Below, piece after piece: positions 1-11,640 of a stretch of 64,000 nucleotides of DNA. The DNA is from Channallabes apus (lineage: Eukaryota > Chordata > Actinopteri > Siluriformes > Clariidae). Each line of letters opens with the position of its first letter. The first letter of the stretch is position 1. The DNA is taken from assembly GCA_030522415.1 (NCBI GenBank), contig CM060108.1:41600256-41664255 (forward strand), given 5' to 3'. The notes under the pieces were generated by a model. That model saw only the letters and a program-made list of their open reading frames with translations. It did not search any database and was not told the DNA's origin. Position numbers and translations under genes: made by a program.

Positions 1-380
1 TATTCGCTAAACGTACAAATACACAGGAACTTGAACTCGTCAGTTCAGGACGAGGATCTAATGTGCAAACAAGCAAATGTGAAAACATACAAATGTGGAC
101 ATTGACACCATTCCAGAATTTTCCAAAAATCCAAAAAGTCCATTTACACACAGACATTTGTAGAAGGAATGATACTACAGACAATGCGTCACGACCGTAC
201 TCAGGTTTTCTTTTTTTTTTTGCCTGAAGCATGCTGAAGATGCTATTTTTAAATCTAAGTAAACATTTCTTGTAAAACAGAAAGGGTCAAAATTAAGTAT
301 GGCGAAAGGTCAAAGGCATCTGGCAATTTGTTTACGTTGCTTAAATATGTATAAATAGCTTGATAATTAATTTCCCGTAA
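1..380. other. Non-coding, no gene seen
   Basis: AT-rich unique-looking sequence with a T-run near 211-221. I see no open frame with protein-like content and no recognisable repeat. Confidence 0.5.
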
Positions 381-666
381 CCAAGCGCTGTCGCATTGCA
401 CCTTGATGCTCGATTCCTGTGTCGGGTCTGTGTGCATGGAGTTCACATGTTCTCCCTGTGATTGTTCGGTTTCCTCCTACAGTCCAAAGACATGCAGATT
501 AGGCTTATTGCTTGCAAGTTCCCAAATTGCTTGTAGTGTGTGAATATTGACCAGATGTCCTACCACGGTTGCGAAAATGAGAATAAATACAACGATCACC
601 AGTGGCCTTCACAGTCCCTAGTTGGACTACAGAGGTGGGATGGATGGATTGATGGATGGATGGATG
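381..666 (+). mobile_element. V-SINE copy, old, degenerate
   Basis: The GCTGTCGCATTGCACCT head remnant is followed by the V-SINE core (GTGTGCATGGAGTT, ACATGTTCTCCC, CAGTCCAAAGACATGCAG). It has a single B-box region followed by GTCGGGTCTG, as in the older subfamily. The 3' half is heavily decayed and ends in a GGAT-type tail at about 640-666. Confidence 0.8.
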
Positions 667-760
667 AAAAATCCAATATTTATCATTGAATTGCCACCAA
701 GACCATTATATTACCACCTGGAATCAACGCTTGATTAACGGCCTATTAGCAAAGAAAACT

Positions 761-1142
761 CATTAATTCATTCATTCATTTATTCATTAATTCATTCATT
801 CATCTTCTATACCGCTTTATCTTGTGTTCAGGGTCGCGGGGACCTGGAGCCTATCCCAGGAGACTTAGGGCACGAGGCGGGGTACACCCTGGACAAGGTG
901 CCAATCCATGGCAGGGCACACACACATACACTTACACTCACACACCCAATCACACACTACGGGCAATTTGGGAACGCCAATTAGCCTAACCTGCATATCT
1001 TTGGACTGGTGGAGGAAACCGGAGTACCAGGAGGAAACCCACCAAGCACGGGGAGAAACTCCATGCACACAGAGACGGGAATCGAGCCTGGCTGGGAATC
1101 AAACCCAGACCCAAGCGACAGTGCTAACCACTACACCACCGT
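761..1142 (-). mobile_element. V-SINE copy, near full length
   Basis: Minus-strand copy. It begins on the plus strand with the CATT-repeat tail and CTTCTATACCGC, then carries the core with the CA-rich segment, and ends at the tRNA-like head (CTAACCACTACACCACC). Two B-box-like blocks are present (AATCGAGCC and AATCAAACCC in the plus reading). I see no convincing target-site duplication. Confidence 0.9.
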
Positions 1143-2395
1143 TAAATACATTGTGTTAAATATATTGTGTTCTGCATTTTTAATGCGCTCACTTAGTTAA
1201 TTCTTTCTAGGGATACCTCATATTATAGGAGTCTTTGCTAACTTGTGTAATGAAGTAAAAATTGAGACACACTCATGAGTAAGTTAAACACTGCATGATT
1301 ATGTATTTTTATTCTAATAATGTACACAGCATGAAAAGCATAGACAAATTGATTCATTTGATTTAATGCTAATATCATAATTACGGTATATCATACATCA
1401 TACAGTCACTGGTTGGACGAGGTTAAGATTTGTTAGCTCTTTGAAAGACTAATTAATAATGCATGGAGTAAAAAGGTTTTCTTTCCTTTTTGCAAATGTA
1501 AGTAAGGTAAAAGTATAAACATGCCAAAATTATAATTAAGTATAGTACCATAGCACGATTACTCAAGTATGTGCCACTATAGGGTGAAGAAAAGGAAAGG
1601 AAAGGTCAGTTCTGCTTATTTGTGAATAAACCACACATACTCCTTTTTAAACAAGTCTTAAAGGTCTCTAAAATGTCTCTGCTCATTTTCCAGATGAAAT
1701 ACGACCCAGACCCTACATTCCGGCACGCCTGAATTATCCGTCTCTTTCATTCATTTTTCAAACATGCTGTTTCAGCATCTTTAACGTTACGTGAACGTCT
1801 CCCGAACGTCCCTTTGCAGAACTGCATGTTTCTAGCCAATCAGAACACAGAGCCTGGAAAACAAACACTTTCATCCAATCGAGTTCACCGGATTATAAGG
1901 GATTTCACACCAAATTAGATTGTTTTTTTAATGCATGTGTTTGTTTGAAGAACAAAACAAGTGAAAAAAAGTTTGTCAGTAGCATCTGATTTACTGTAAC
2001 TCTCTGAAAGGTCAAAACACAGACCTGTTCTGTTCTTTCATGTCTGATTTGGGGAAAATAAAATGCCGACTCCTGGGTGGAGTCCTGGAACGCTGTTTTA
2101 TTACAGACAAATAACAGATGAATCCAAAAAGTGAGTTCATGAAGGAAAAATATGCAAAAACAAAAAGAGGGAAAGAAAAAGAGCTTTTCTCATGTTTTTT
2201 TTCTTTATCTGGTATGCACACATTTGCACCAGAGATCTACGAGAATGCTGCAAAAATGATTGTTTAAATATTTATAATAATTCCCCCTTTGATCATGAAA
2301 AGGGAAATATATATATATATAACCTTCGGATGTGGTGTGTTTCTGGTTCTGATGGAGCGCTAATACTTTTAGTTACATGGTGACACGAAATAAAG
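1143..2395. other. Non-coding stretch
   Basis: No gene seen. It contains a short TA tract near 2310-2320 and a promoter-like arrangement at 1834-1898, listed separately. Open frames here are short and have no recognisable content. Confidence 0.5.
1834..1898 (+). promoter_or_regulatory. CCAAT-CCAAT-TATA-like arrangement
   Basis: AGCCAATCAG (CCAAT at 1836), a second CCAAT at 1875 and TATAA at 1894 are spaced as in a polymerase II promoter. No transcript or first exon can be recognised downstream, and such motifs arise by chance in AT-rich DNA. Confidence 0.2.
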
Positions 2396-3660
2396 AACTT
2401 GAGAGCTGGTGTTAAAGAGACCAAAAAGCCGAGATTTTTCCCCACGCTGCTCTTCTGTAATGTCGAGCACATGTCTAGTCAGATACACATTTCAGGCGCT
2501 GCGAGAACGCTACAATAGCGCGTCGATGAAATCCACCGCCGCTAAGCTATCTGGACGTGTTCACACCAACGCGCCGCTTCAGATATTCCTTATCTTTCTC
2601 ATATGAAGAACAAGCAGAGACTTGGTGCGCTATCAGGGCAAGATCACAAGTTTGAATTCTTCTCTTTCACAAACCGGGACAAAAGACCGAGCTCAAACAA
2701 AACCCCAGTGCAGGTCCTCCTATTCAAACGCTAGCTGGCTGCGGAGGCCGCGCCGCTGAATGACTGGTGGCTTTTAAAAGCAGCGCAGCGAAAGGAATTA
2801 CAGCCTGATCGAATGAGGTTTGTAACTTGATTGAACATCAAAGCGTCCTCATTACTGCAATGTTAACAATGCTGAGTGAGGGATGACGGATAAGAACTCG
2901 GAAAAAGGTTTTGTGTGTGTTTATTTTGTGCCGGTCGTACGCTACACGGAGGAGCGAGTGAAAGGATGTGTACTGTACCTCGGAGAGATTGTGGCCGAAA
3001 AACGCCAGCGTAGGAGGGCGGAGGTACCGAAAGAGAGTCTGTTGTGCGTCTGGCAATCGTTTTTTTTTTCTTTTTTTCTTTTCTTGCCGTGTCTGTGCAG
3101 AGACACGGCCAAATGGAACCAGATGCTATTCGTTGCCGTCCCAATGGAGCAAAGGCAAAAGAAAAAGGAAGAAAAGAATCGGGGAAATCAAGAGAATGAG
3201 AGAATGAAAAGAGAGAGAGAGAGGGAGATGCGGAAAATAGATTTACAGTGCCTGATAATTCAGTTCCGCAGTGGCTAACCTCCCAGCTCGCTGCATTCAG
3301 CTAAAGCCAATGTTTGCACGCTGTGGGAACGTGTTTCAAGTCGCAAAAAGCTTCCATGTGCATCGAGGAGAAGATTTTTCTTTTTAAGACTTTTGGGCGT
3401 CATGGTATCTCTCGCATAGATGCTCTAGAAGGACTCGAACATGTGGTATAGGTATCAATTCAGCCATGAGAGTGCAAAGCCGGTGGCTGGCTGGATTTTG
3501 TGTGCCACCGAAACGAATCTGTTGTCACTCCGGGCAAAGTTATGGGGCTGCCTGCGTCTAATTTTAGCCGAGGGCCCGGCCGCGCGGCTCACAAACGGCA
3601 CACATAGCAAGGATAAATCACGGCACTGAAGCAAGGGGCCCACATTCTGGCCCATCATAT
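2396..3660. other. Repeat-free mixed-composition block
   Basis: Higher-complexity, locally GC-richer DNA without transposon signatures. It is interrupted by T-rich (3060-3085) and GA-rich (3150-3240) runs. Several short overlapping frames exist on both strands and none looks like a known protein. It could hold conserved non-coding elements, but I cannot test that. Confidence 0.35.
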
Positions 3661-4680
3661 TCAGCACTGGCACATTTCAAAAGTGACATGTTCATTAAAA
3701 AAAGAAATTCGCTCCAACGCAGAACTGAAACAATCAGCGTTACATAAATCATGTCCGTGCGCGTGGCCCTGCTGACGCGAAGAGTCTTTCCATTTAGAGT
3801 CAGCTCAAATTGAAGATGTGGTCTTCAAAGGAGAGAAGTTATGTTCCATTTAGTTGCTGGTCTGGATAAAGTTCTCGTCTATATGAGCGTGTGTGTGTGT
3901 GCGTGTGCGCGCGAGACATCTGAACAAAATATTCTTCGACTTTTCTACAAGATTTCCATAGCTACAACATAATTGAATTTCTGTAGCCTTTGATGCATTA
4001 GTTTTCTCTTAAAAACAGCGTCGCTCTACTCCCATGGTGCATTAGGCTTATGGTCTATTAACCAGGATGAATTTCTTGGGTCATTGAGAACACATTTTAT
4101 GCACTATTTGTGCACCAGTCAGGTGTGTGCTGTGACCCTGTGCGTTATGTGTAATAATATAATACAACCCTGCAGTGTGAACGCTCCATTAATGCCGCTC
4201 TTTTCATGATCAGACGTCGTAAGATGGTAATTTTCCGTCTTTGTCACATAAATTAACAGACGCTTCATGGCTGTGAATTTGATATTGAAAATTGCGTTAA
4301 ATGCTTTATATAACGTTCATCCGAACCGCTCTTTTTTTTATCTGTGGTTAATGAGGCTAATAAGAAAATCCACGCAACAGTTTCATGTTAGAACAATGTT
4401 TTGTAGATGGTACAGTTTTTTAATGTTTTGATTAAGGATAATGTTTATAAACATTGCTACAACATTACTACCTGTAGGGAAAGGAACTCTTTCATCTTGT
4501 AGTGTCTGTTCTGGAATCATTTCTCATTATAAAACAAATCATTATTACTAAAGGGTGCAGAAATGTTACAGTCTAACCATTTTAGAACATCATAAGCATC
4601 TTACAAGCCTGAATAGAATACTTTTTGTTTTTGTTCATCAGCCATATACTGTATATACCAAAAATCACTTTGCTCACTTA
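3661..4680. other. Non-coding stretch
   Basis: Unique-looking DNA with a short GT run at about 3886-3912. No gene or repeat recognised. Confidence 0.45.
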
Positions 4681-4802
4681 TACAGTCAAAAGTTTGGACG
4701 CAAGTTTATTTTATACATTCTACAACTTTTTTTTTTTTTTAACTATGATATAACACATATGGCATTAGGTACGATGCAAGAACAGCATTGTGCCAAGTGC
4801 AT

Positions 4803-5040
4803 TTGTAAAACCCATCAAGCTCCATGATGAAACTGTCCCTCATGAAGACCTTCTCAGGAAAGTAAAGACGTATTCCAAAACGTACCTCTGCTGCAGAGGA
4901 GAAGTTCATCTGAAGTTACCAGCCTCCGAAATCACCAATTAACAACCAGCACCTCAGATTAGAGGCGTTATGAAGGATTTACAGAGCAGAAGTAGCAGAT
5001 ACACATCTAAATATCAACTGTTCAAAGGAGATTATTGTGT
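4803..5040 (+). pseudogene. Tc1 transposase N-terminal fragment
   Basis: The translation retains pieces of the Tc1 helix-turn-helix region, such as VTSLRNHQLT followed further on by STVQRRL, but is broken by several stop codons and frameshifts. Only the part around the second DNA-binding subdomain survives. No DDE catalytic domain follows, because the sequence runs into a SINE insertion and then the 3' terminal repeat. It is inactive. Confidence 0.7.
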
Positions 5041-5091
5041 CATTTGGACGCCTTCAGCATTGCTTTACAGGGTAGAAAAATATAAAAAATC

Positions 5092-5292
5092 TTGCACCTC
5101 CAAAGTCTGGGTTCGATTTCCTCCTCGGGTCCGCGTGCTTGGTGGGTTTCCTCCACATTTTTCAGTTTCCTCTCACAGTCCAAAGACATCCAGATGAGGC
5201 TAATTAGTGTCCATTGGGATAGACTTCAGGTGCCGTCCCCCTGTATACAGGATAAAGCCGTATAGACGATGAGTGAGTGAGTGAGTGAGTGA
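5092..5292 (+). mobile_element. V-SINE copy, internally deleted
   Basis: TGCACCTCCAAAGTCTGGG, a single B box and CTCGGGTCCG are followed by the core (GTGGGTTTCCTCC, CACAGTCCAAAGACAT) and a shortened tail ending in a (GTGA)n run. It lies inside the Tc1 relic. It belongs to the older, single-B-box subfamily. Confidence 0.8.
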
Positions 5293-5337
5293 TGAGGGAC
5301 CTTGGAATGAGAATGTCCAGACTTTTGACTGGTAGTG

Positions 5338-6002
5338 GACTTGAAAGGATGAAACACAATGAAAAAGAATGAAAACAATTGTTTGTTGTGTGTTAACATC
5401 AGATCAGATCAGAACGCCAGTTTTCAAGTAGACCCTACACCTGCATTGTTTTAGATTAGCAAAGTAGGATTGCTAGTTACTGTACCCTCTGTGGCCGTCA
5501 TCTGTTTCAGGATTTCTCATTCTTAGTCCTGGAGTGGTTTAGCATTTAGCTTGCTTTAACACACATGATTCAGCTGTAACATGCCTTATAAAACGTCTCG
5601 TTTCATTTGTGTGAACGGGGAGCAGGACCCAAAAGCAGCGGCTGCTGCGACTGATAAGATTAGCTTGTAACTTAAATGCTATAAGTGAGGAATAAATCAT
5701 GTAGGGCTGTGGTGTTATAGAACAATAAGCCGTGACAGGGCAGTGTAAAGCAGCCCAGCATGAAGTGGAGTGGATTGTTACTGCACCATAATCGATTAAT
5801 TTTAAGTAACACAATGTTGTGAAGCATTTTATGTCTCTTGCACCAAAGCAATTTTTCTAACTAGTGACATTTATAATCCATTCGTCGTTGTGATGTATTG
5901 CAAGTATAACAGCTGCCTTTATGTTAAGCCAGAACAAACAGCTTGTAATGTTTCGGCAAACCCCAAAGCTTCCTGGGAATAAGCGGACAAAGCTGAAACT
6001 GG
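5338..6002. other. Non-coding stretch
   Basis: Unique-looking sequence between the Tc1 relic and the minisatellite. No gene recognised. Confidence 0.45.
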
Positions 6003-7338
6003 AGACTCCTTCCAATAAATTATTTGCTAAAATTAAACAATAAATAAAATAAAATAAATAAACAAAACTTATAGACTCCTTCCAAAAATTGTTAAAATAA
6101 AACATAAAATAAAATAAAATAAATAAATACAACTTATACAGACTCCTTCCAAAAACTGCTAAAATAAAACAATAAATAAAATAAAATAAATAAATACAAC
6201 TTATAGAGACTCCTTCCAAAAACTGCTAAAATAATAAATAAAATAAAATAAAATAATAGAGACTCCTTCCAAAAACTGCTAAAATAAAACAATAAATAAA
6301 ATAAATTAGAATAAAATAAAATAAATAAACACAACTTATAGAGACTCCTTCCAAAAACTGCTAAAATAATAAATAAAATAAAATAAAATAATAGAGACTC
6401 CTTCCAAAAACTGCTAAAATAAAACAATAAATAAAATAAATTAGAATAAAATAAAATAAATAAACACAACTTATAGAGACTCCTTCCAAAAACTGCTAAA
6501 ATAAAACAATAAATAAAATAAAATAAATAAAACTTATAGAGACTCCTTCCAAAAACTGCTAAAATACAACAATAAATAAAATAAAATTAATAATTAAAAC
6601 TTATAGAGACTCCTTCCAAAAACTGCTAAAATAAAACAATAAATAAAATAAAATAAAATAAAATAAATAAAACTTATAGAGACTCCTTCCAAAAACTGCT
6701 AAAATAAAACAATAAATAAAATAAAATAAAATAAAATAAATAAAACTTATAGAGACTCCTTCCAAAAACTGCTAAAATAAAACAATAAATAAAATAAAAT
6801 AAAATAAATAAATAAAACTTATACAGACTCCTTCCAAAAACTGCTAAAATAAAACAATAAATAAAATAAAATAAATAAATACAACTTATAGAGACTCCTT
6901 CCAAAAACTGCTAAAATAATAAACAAAATAAAATAAAATAATAGAGACTCCTTCCAAAAACTGCTAAAATAAAACAATAAATAAAATAAATTAGAATAAA
7001 ATAAATAAACACAACTTATAGAGACTCCTTCCAAAAACTGCTAAAATAAAACAATAAATAAAATAAAATAAATAAAATGTATAGACTCCTTCCAAAAACT
7101 GCTAAAATACAACAATAAATAAAATAAAATAAATAAATAAAACTTATAGAGACTCCTTCCAAAAATTGTTAAAATAAAACATAAAATAAAATAAATAAAT
7201 AGAACTTATACTGTAGAGACTCCTTGCAAAAACTGCTAAAATAAAAATAAATAAATACAATAAAATAAAAGAATAGAGACTCCTTCCAAAAACTGCTAAA
7301 ATAAACAATAAATAAAATAAAATAAAATAAATAAAACT
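6003..7338. repeat. 20-copy minisatellite (GACTCCTTCC unit)
   Basis: GACTCCTTCC (one copy GACTCCTTGC) recurs 20 times, at about 6003, 6073, 6141, 6208, 6261, 6343, 6396, 6478, 6541, 6608, 6681, 6754, 6826, 6893, 6947, 7023, 7084, 7151, 7218 and 7278. Each unit is 52-83 bp: an anchor (GACTCCTTCCAAAAACTGC) plus a variable TAAAA/TAAATA spacer. A two-unit block of about 135 bp repeats almost exactly (6208-6342 and 6343-6477) and again near 6893-7022. Open frames on the minus strand (FILAVFGRSLYKLYLF and similar) are by-products of the repeat, not genes. Confidence 0.95.
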
Positions 7339-7641
7339 TCACCAAATCAATCCCAGTGTGTTGGTGTTATTATAGAAACATGATTGTCTTTATAATACTT
7401 TCTTTCCAATTAGCATCAATAATTCAAGGCTACTGAGATACAGTACATGTTTTTTTCTTTTATTCAAAATTTTTATAAGGAATATTATTCATTGATTGTG
7501 TAGACCAGTGAAATCTAGTAGTAGACTGGACAACAAACTCCAACAATAGTTTCACAGAAAGAGAATAAAAAAAACAGTCCAAACTTAAAAACAAATGTGA
7601 CGTGTCAATGTAATTTATTACAATTGTTACATTTATTAAAT

Positions 7642-8012
7642 GGCGGCGCGGTGGTGTAGTGGTTCGCACTGTCGCATTGCACCTCCAGGGTCCGGGTTCG
7701 ATTCCCCGGCCAGGCTCGATTCCCGTCTCTGTGTGCATGGAGTTTGCATGTTCTCCCCGTGCTTGGTGGGTTTCCTCCGGGTACTCCGGTTTCCTCCCAC
7801 AGTCCAAAGATATGCAGGTTAGGCTAATTGGCGTTCCTAAAATTGCCCATTGGGTGTGTGAGTGTGTGTGTGTATGTGTGTGTGCCCTGCGATGGATTGG
7901 CACACTGTCCAGGGTGTACCCTGCCTTGTGCCCAAAGTCTCCTGGGATAGGCTCCAGGTCCCCCGTGACCCTGAACACAGGATTAAGCGGTATAGAAAAT
8001 GAATAAATGAAG
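7642..8012 (+). mobile_element. V-SINE copy, full length with perfect TSD
   Basis: Runs from the tRNA-like head (GGCGGCGCGGTGGTGTAGTG) through a doubled B-box block (GGTTCGATTCC, then GGCTCGATTCC), the conserved core, the GTGT-rich spacer and the 3' part (GATTAAGCGGTATAGAAAATG) to a GAATAAATGA tail. It is flanked by a perfect 13-bp target-site duplication, ACATTTATTAAAT, at 7629-7641 and 8013-8025. This marks a clean LINE-mediated insertion. Confidence 0.95.
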
Positions 8013-8025
8013 ACATTTATTAAAT

Positions 8026-8483
8026 TTATTAGTAACCGTCAGAGAATATGGAACAGAAACATCCTCAATTGCCAACCAAGACAAAGTTCAAACGTCAACC
8101 ATCAGCTGAATAATTCATCAATGCAAAGGGCAAAGGGCGTCGTGATCTTGCGTGCCGATGCACATCATCCTCACACTATCATCCTCACACACATACCCTC
8201 CCTGTCGTCCTGATCTCGCTCCATCAGACTTTCACAAACTTTGTTTGGTTCCCTGAAAGCAGCCCTATGAGGACGAAGATTCACTTGTGATGAAGAAGTG
8301 AAGACAGCAGTGCATTTGTGGCTCACAGCTCAGAAAGTTTGTTGATGGATGGACAAAGTGTATTGAAAAACAAGCATGTCGAAAAATGATGTATTTGTCT
8401 TTAAAAGTTAATTATAATAAATTCCACAGCCAGAGTGCAGATAATTTAATTATCTTTAAGATATTTAATTATCTCATGAGTGT
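8026..8483. other. Non-coding stretch
   Basis: Unique-looking, no gene recognised. Confidence 0.4.
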
Positions 8484-8485
8484 CT

Positions 8486-8533
<48 letters not shown>

Positions 8534-8583
8534 TATTACAGCTATCCATAGCTGTACTTATTTCCAGACTCGGTTTATTTTAC

Positions 8584-8617
<34 letters not shown>
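8484..8617. repeat. (TG)n and (CA)n pair in inverted arrangement
   Basis: A (TG)n tract of about 48 bp (8484-8532) and a (CA)n tract of about 30 bp (8586-8617) are separated by about 55 bp of unique sequence. The two tracts are complementary and could pair as a hairpin. Confidence 0.95.
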
Positions 8618-8620
<3 letters not shown>

Positions 8621-10340
8621 TATAGGATCATAAATAACAGTGCTGCCCTTAGAGAAGACATTGTACTGCATAAAGCTTAACTAGTTTTTAGTCTGCGCGA
8701 TAAATGCTTACAGTGATCAGTGTTAGCATGCTATACTGTTATACCTGTGTCTGTCTTTGTTTTTAACGTTTATCTAAAGTGCAAAAGTTAGCACACCCTA
8801 TCCCTGAATCGATGCTTTTTTCATTCTAAACGCTTCGAAACGTGCCACCATGTCGTGTGAATTCCTTTGTATGACATAACACACAGCTGCCTTCTAAGAA
8901 ATCCTTGATATCAGAATAGAAATGGCCGAGGTTGAGCTCGCCACCGAATCCCGGGGTCACCGGGGTCTCATGTCTGCACTTCTCGAACTTGGAGGGGTTT
9001 TGTGTCTTTATAAAAGCCTGAAACGGTGTCGAGACATTATTCCTCTTTAAGTGTACTCAGATCCTTATTCTTTCACACTTACCCTCGTTGAGTCACTCCG
9101 GCTCTGCGCTCAGACTCTCAGAAAAAAAAAAAAAGGAAAAGAAAAAAAAAACGACTGAGAAATGTAGGCTGTCAAAAATTATACATGCTGCCAAATTTTG
9201 ACATGCACATACCATTACGCTCAATGTGTTAAGTGGTGCAAGGGTTCATTTTTCACTGGCTATAGTCATAAGTTCTAACCAGACAGCTGTTTTCTCCCTT
9301 TTTGTACTGTTTTAACATTGTGTTGATGATGTTTGGGGGATGAAGGGAAGTACACCATGTCCCTGTGTTGTATCACGAGCAGACCGAGAGCAGAAATTCC
9401 TTTTTAAAGACTGAGGATGAGAATAACAGTATCACCGGTGGAGGATTTTTCTTTTTTCTTTTCCTTTTTTTTTTGTGAAAGACAATAAGAAGAGCTTACA
9501 AACTATTCGCTTCCTGTTTAAACATCTCCTGGCAGTTTATAGTCTTCACTACATGCTCTGTTCCATAAATCTCTTAAAGCCAGACGAGGTTTTTTCTCTT
9601 TTTTTTCCTGTTGTCGTCCAGTCTTGAAAAGAACCAAGAAGCTTCAATCAAATAAGCAAGTGGAACAATTACAATAACAGTAATTTCACACTTCTGATTT
9701 CAAACGCTATCTAATATATTATATTATACAGATTCTCTAGAGAAACCACTTTCCAGAGGTGCTCACACATGCAAATGTAATTACAGTGACAAATGCAAAT
9801 CCCACACTATTATGAAAACCATCAAGAACGAGATTATTAAATAAGAAAATGAAATGTCCTAAGCTGGAAGATGAAATATGAACAATTATAACAATGGGTA
9901 AAAAAAAAAAATTGCTTTTTCAAAGCCTGACTTTAAGGTAATTAACTTTATGCATGTTTAAACACTCACTGTCAAACTTGCAGCATATTAGACAGCTCGT
10001 GTTATTAAAATAATATTAAAGAACCGGAATAAGGAGGAAAGGTAAGACGGTTTTGGATCGGTAGTGTAGATCCGTCTCAATTCGATTCGCTCCAGGTTTC
10101 TATACAGTAGGTGATTCTATACGTTTTCGGAAGGAAAAAGAAACGCAGGGCTGCAATCTACAAAAGGGGGGGTAGGGGCTCAGATACAGGTTCCCAGTTT
10201 ACACTGGGTTACTAAATTAATAACTAAGTGCCGTCAGTCAAGCAAAATTGGAAAGGGGATTTTTACATTATTATTTTTATTAATAATTGTGTGTATGGGG
10301 GGGGGGTAATCCAAGGTATCATAAAGTTATTTCAAAGTTT
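8618..10340. other. Non-coding stretch
   Basis: No gene or recognised transposon. It contains A-rich (9121-9150, 9901-9912) and T-rich (9450-9475, 9590-9607) runs and a G run at about 10,298-10,306. Confidence 0.4.
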
Positions 10341-10639
10341 TTTACTTACTTACTCATCGTCTATACCGCCTTATCTTGTGTACAGGGTCGCAGGGGGACT
10401 GGAGCCTATCCCAGGAGACTTAGGACATGGGGGGAGGGGCGTGGGGGAGTGCCAATCAATCACATGGCACACACATACATACATTCACACATTCACACAC
10501 TGTGGGAGGAAACCCAGCAAGCACAAGGAGAACATGCTAACTCCACACACACAGACAGACAGACCCGAGACGGGAATTAAACCCGAACCCTGGTGGGTGC
10601 AAGGTATCAGTGCTAACCACTGAACCACCGTGCCACCTG
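10341..10639 (-). mobile_element. V-SINE copy, older subfamily
   Basis: On the plus strand it starts with TTACTTACTTACTCATCGTCTATACCGCC, whose last part is the SINE 3' end reversed. It ends with the reversed head (GCTAACCACTGAACCACCGTGCCACC). There is one B-box block, and part of the core is deleted around 10,500. Confidence 0.85.
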
Positions 10640-11640
10640 AATGCTATTAATATATAAGTTATTTGACTTTGTGTGCAAAAACATATTGTTTAAAGGTCAT
10701 GATGTCGGTTATATTTCATCTAAAATAATTAAATTAACTGCAAAGATGAACCAAACTATTGCAAAACAATATATATCTTTCAGAACAAGTGACCTCGTGA
10801 TGCTACATTCGTGCTGACCAGGTAACCAACAGCCCAGCTACCGCCGACTACCTGTCTAGTGGGAAATAAATATGGCAAAGTTGTCTTACATGTGACTGTC
10901 TATAAGACATTTTTACCGCTGTGTCAGACCGGCCACTTATATACATATATATGGGGATAAAGTGACGGTATAGCCACTTCTCCATGCACCGCTAAACCCC
11001 TGCTTATGGTGAGACGTTTCATAATAATTCAAGACGAAGCATATACTGTAGAGGGAAACACTAAGAGGTGGGTCATGAGTCACACATGAAGACAAGATTG
11101 AGTTATGGAATAACTTGAGACGGGTGAATAGAGGCGAAGACATGCAGCAGCACCAGCAGCAGCAGCAGTAGCAGCAGTAGCAGGATCAGCGTCTCGCTTT
11201 AGCGACGAGACAGAGTATATGGTGTATGTCGTCTATGCTGGGTATTTTAATAAGGAGTTCAGTTATGCTTGTCAGCAAAAGCTTCAACTGTGCAACAAGA
11301 GCTGGTAAACAGATAAGTTCCACACTGGATCTTACAATAGCAGCTGTCCCCTAAAGCGTGCGCCCTTAATGTCTCGCCGTCATGGGGACGAAATGACAAA
11401 CAGGATGAGACGGTGGTGACTGGGGCGATAATCCGGTTTCTCATATTGAACAAGATCTTGAGATTTCCGTTTGCGCACACGGCCGAAGTGATGACGTGAC
11501 CCACATGTTTCAGACTCATGTATTATTATGATGATTATTATTATTATTATTATTATTGTTTTTCCTTTATGACACAGCATTAAGAGTCTAGGTTCTTGGT
11601 CACATCTGTAAGATGTATATCGTCTAGCATCTGGCTCCTT
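10640..11640. other. Non-coding stretch with small microsatellites
   Basis: Contains a (CAG)-type tract at about 11,144-11,183 and a (TTA)n tract at about 11,535-11,559. The frame through the TTA tract gives a polyisoleucine string and is spurious. No gene recognised. Confidence 0.45.

Larger units (their letters stand above)
4681..5337 (+). mobile_element. Tc1-like transposon relic with inserted SINE
   Basis: The ends form an inverted repeat: CAGTCAAAAGTTTGGAC at 4683-4699 matches the reverse complement of 5315-5331 at 16 of 17 positions. This is the terminal sequence of a common fish Tc1-type element. Inside is a decayed transposase N-terminal region and a SINE (5092-5292). Most of the transposase catalytic region is missing. 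Confidence 0.8.

Noticed and set aside
5857..7034. Long minus-strand frames with repeated FILAVFGRSLYKLYLF, looking like membrane proteins
   Set aside because: They are translations of the A/T-rich minisatellite at 6003-7338. Period and residues follow the DNA repeat, and no start or splice context exists.
6003..7338. Possible CRISPR-like repeat array
   Set aside because: Spacers are related A/T strings rather than unique sequences, unit length varies, and the surroundings are vertebrate DNA.
7460..7978. 172-codon minus-strand frame, and similar frames at about 10.2, 39.6, 40.4, 50.0 and 56.0 kb with EETHQARGEHANSMHTETG
   Set aside because: All are translations of the V-SINE, recurring wherever a copy occurs.
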